Source: Flammulina velutipes (lineage: Eukaryota; Basidiomycota; Agaricomycetes; Agaricales; Physalacriaceae). Taken from it: DNA of 64,000 nt. The stretch spans positions 434,001 to 498,000 of the forward strand of contig CM022369.1 of NCBI GenBank assembly GCA_011800155.1, given 5' to 3'. The notes under the pieces were generated by a model. That model was not told where the DNA came from. It made no database searches and worked only from the letters and a program-made list of their open reading frames with translations. Below are positions 62,622 to 64,000 of the stretch, in pieces (positions within the stretch are counted from its first letter, which is position 1; every line of letters begins with the position of its first letter). A program made the translations under genes and the position numbers.

Positions 62622-63707
62622 CTACAAGGACATGTCTGAAATATCATAGTCTGGAACCGGAGGGTTGGCATAAAACTTCTTCGCTTCCTCTCGAAGAATT
62701 GGAAATGGAACTTCGGGATAGAGTTCTCTAGCGTCTAGTGCTCCGCGGGACAAGGCAGCAGAGAGCACGTTGTCACCACGCAAGTATATGCTATTCTGAT
62801 ACTGCGATATGATTTTGACAGCTAGGTTGTCGCTTTGCGTATTGCGTTTGACTTCTTCGTCTGGAATCTGATGATGATAGTCAGTGGGATGGTTGAATAT
62901 CACAAGGCCTCAAGGATAATACCCTCGGATAATCAGAGAAATCCTCTCCCGTCAACTCTGCTCCAAGGGCCCAGGTTTCTGACAAGGTTACTTCTCCGTC
63001 GTGAACGACGACAGTTTGGTTCAGTGTACGCGGGTCGGCGATAATACGGGCAACGAACAGGCCGATGGAATCCAGAGTGGAGACCAGCAGCTTCTGTTGA
63101 CGATCTCCGACGTAGTGCTTTGGGGTTAGAGGAGTATATGGCATCGAATGAGGATACGGGAACAGCTGCTGAAGCCACCATCCGACCTCAATAATGGTGT
63201 AAGGAAGGCCGAGCTCTTTGATATATTCCCGGATGTTCAATTTCTGAATACATTTAGCGTCGTTCCCATAAATCAAAGTAATAGCTTACCAAGTCGTGCA
63301 TGGCCATTACGCCTCGTGGCGCGGTTGGTCCGAAGTCAGAAGGTATAACACGGCTGACACCGACCTTCTTTGCAGCTTGGAAGAGTGGTTTCTGATCCAC
63401 CATAGCGATCACAAGGGAGAAGAGAACTTCAACGCCTTGAAGAAAGGCTTCTATCTTCTCTTGCGACTCGGAGATGTCTCCGATACGAATCTCAGCACCA
63501 GCATTCTTAAGCTCCTGATAGATAGGTTTTTTGACTGATTTTTCTCGTGCGAGAATCGCGACTCGCTGAAATTCTCGTTAGAAAACACAGACATGACGAT
63601 GACGATGACGAAGAACATACGTATTTGCCATCCTTGAGCAGGCTCTTGACAATAACACGTCCAGTATTTCCTGCACCACCGACGAGAAGCACGAGAGGTT
63701 TAGACAT
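62622..63707 (-). CDS. NmrA-like NAD(P)-binding protein
   Basis: Atypical short-chain dehydrogenase of the NmrA/isoflavone-reductase-like family; members act as redox sensors or reductases. Four exons on the minus strand: 63707-63621, 63565-63290, 63243-62923 and 62867-62622, giving 309 residues. The N-terminal dinucleotide motif is GGAGNTGRVIVKSLLKDG; next come RVAILAREKS, AGAEIRIGDISE, VLFSLVIAMVDQ and VSRVIPSDFGPTAPRG, the last typical of the family's active-site region. The catalytic Tyr of classical SDRs is not evident, as usual for NmrA-type proteins. The first intron contains a short GAC/GAT repeat (about 63595-63612). A fungal secondary-metabolism or aromatic substrate is possible but unknown. 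Confidence 0.88.
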
Positions 63708-64000
63708 CGTTGCAGTTGAAGGACTTATCGATCATCGCTTGACGCGCTTATAAGTGACTCAATCAAGTTGGTAAGCCATTTCCGCCCCCCTTCGGAATTT
63801 AGCAATTATTTCCCGGTTCGTCCGGAGATTGTTATATCGTAGCGAGTTCGATGTTTGACGCTCAATGCTGGTGTTATGCGCCATTCGTGGTACTGACTGA
63901 GTTAATTATCTAAATATAGATGCAAACAGATCAACATTGCCAGCCTTTCATCGTTACGCTCTCTGTCATAGTACGCAAACACAATCTGTCCCTCGTATCG
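63708..64000. other. Window end, promoter side of NmrA-like gene
   Basis: The last 293 bp lie upstream of the minus-strand NmrA-like gene. No coding region is supported. Confidence 0.45.

Overview
The window is nuclear DNA of a filamentous basidiomycete, most likely an Agaricomycete. Genes lie close together on both strands and are cut by many short introns, mostly 45-55 nt, with GT..AG ends and CTAAC/CTGAC-like branch sites. Several gene families are typical of mushroom-forming fungi: Ser-rich single-pass membrane proteins, a multi-pass membrane family ending in PELIMLRV, large F-box proteins, HGD-type kinases and PDR transporters. No rRNA, tRNA, CRISPR or transposon could be supported. Gene models were spliced by hand; where every exon was placed, exon lengths add up to a multiple of three.

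Layout. 1-4.1 kb: 3' part of a UBP2-like deubiquitinase. 4.1-9.3 kb: a tandem duplication of a two-gene module (single-pass membrane protein plus multi-pass membrane protein); in one copy the second gene is reduced to a 5' fragment. 10-12.5 kb: ATP synthase subunit e and a possible INO80 subunit (Ies4-like). 12.7-19 kb: GH27 alpha-galactosidase, inositol monophosphatase, cyclophilin, GT8-type glycosyltransferase. 19.2-23.2 kb: F-box protein converging on a MutY DNA glycosylase. 23.5-28.6 kb: CreB/USP12/46-type deubiquitinase and a mARC-like MOSC protein. 29.1-38.8 kb: a very compact block with PIN1, Fip1, an F-box protein, a Bmt5-like rRNA methyltransferase, an RBBP4/Msi1 WD40 protein, RAMP4, mitochondrial uL10 and an arylamine N-acetyltransferase. 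39-48 kb: an HGD-type kinase and the large trafficking protein DOP1. 48.4-56.2 kb: a secretory EF-hand protein and a full-size PDR ABC transporter. 56.5-63.7 kb: an orphan small protein, the Hog1 MAP kinase, an NADH-cytochrome b5 reductase, an ING-family PHD protein and an NmrA-like protein.

Most genes are housekeeping and do not form a pathway cluster. Neighbours are often divergent with 70-285 bp between start codons, or convergent with 54-90 bp between stop codons, so promoters and 3' ends are probably shared or overlapping. The accessory part is the duplicated membrane-protein module at 4-9 kb. The most unusual signals are that duplication with its internal deletion, very small exons (7 nt in cyclophilin; 14 nt in the CreB-like enzyme and in RBBP4; start-codon-only exons), several GC-AG introns, and about ten stop-free introns whose length is a multiple of three and which read through as coding sequence in plain ORF calls.
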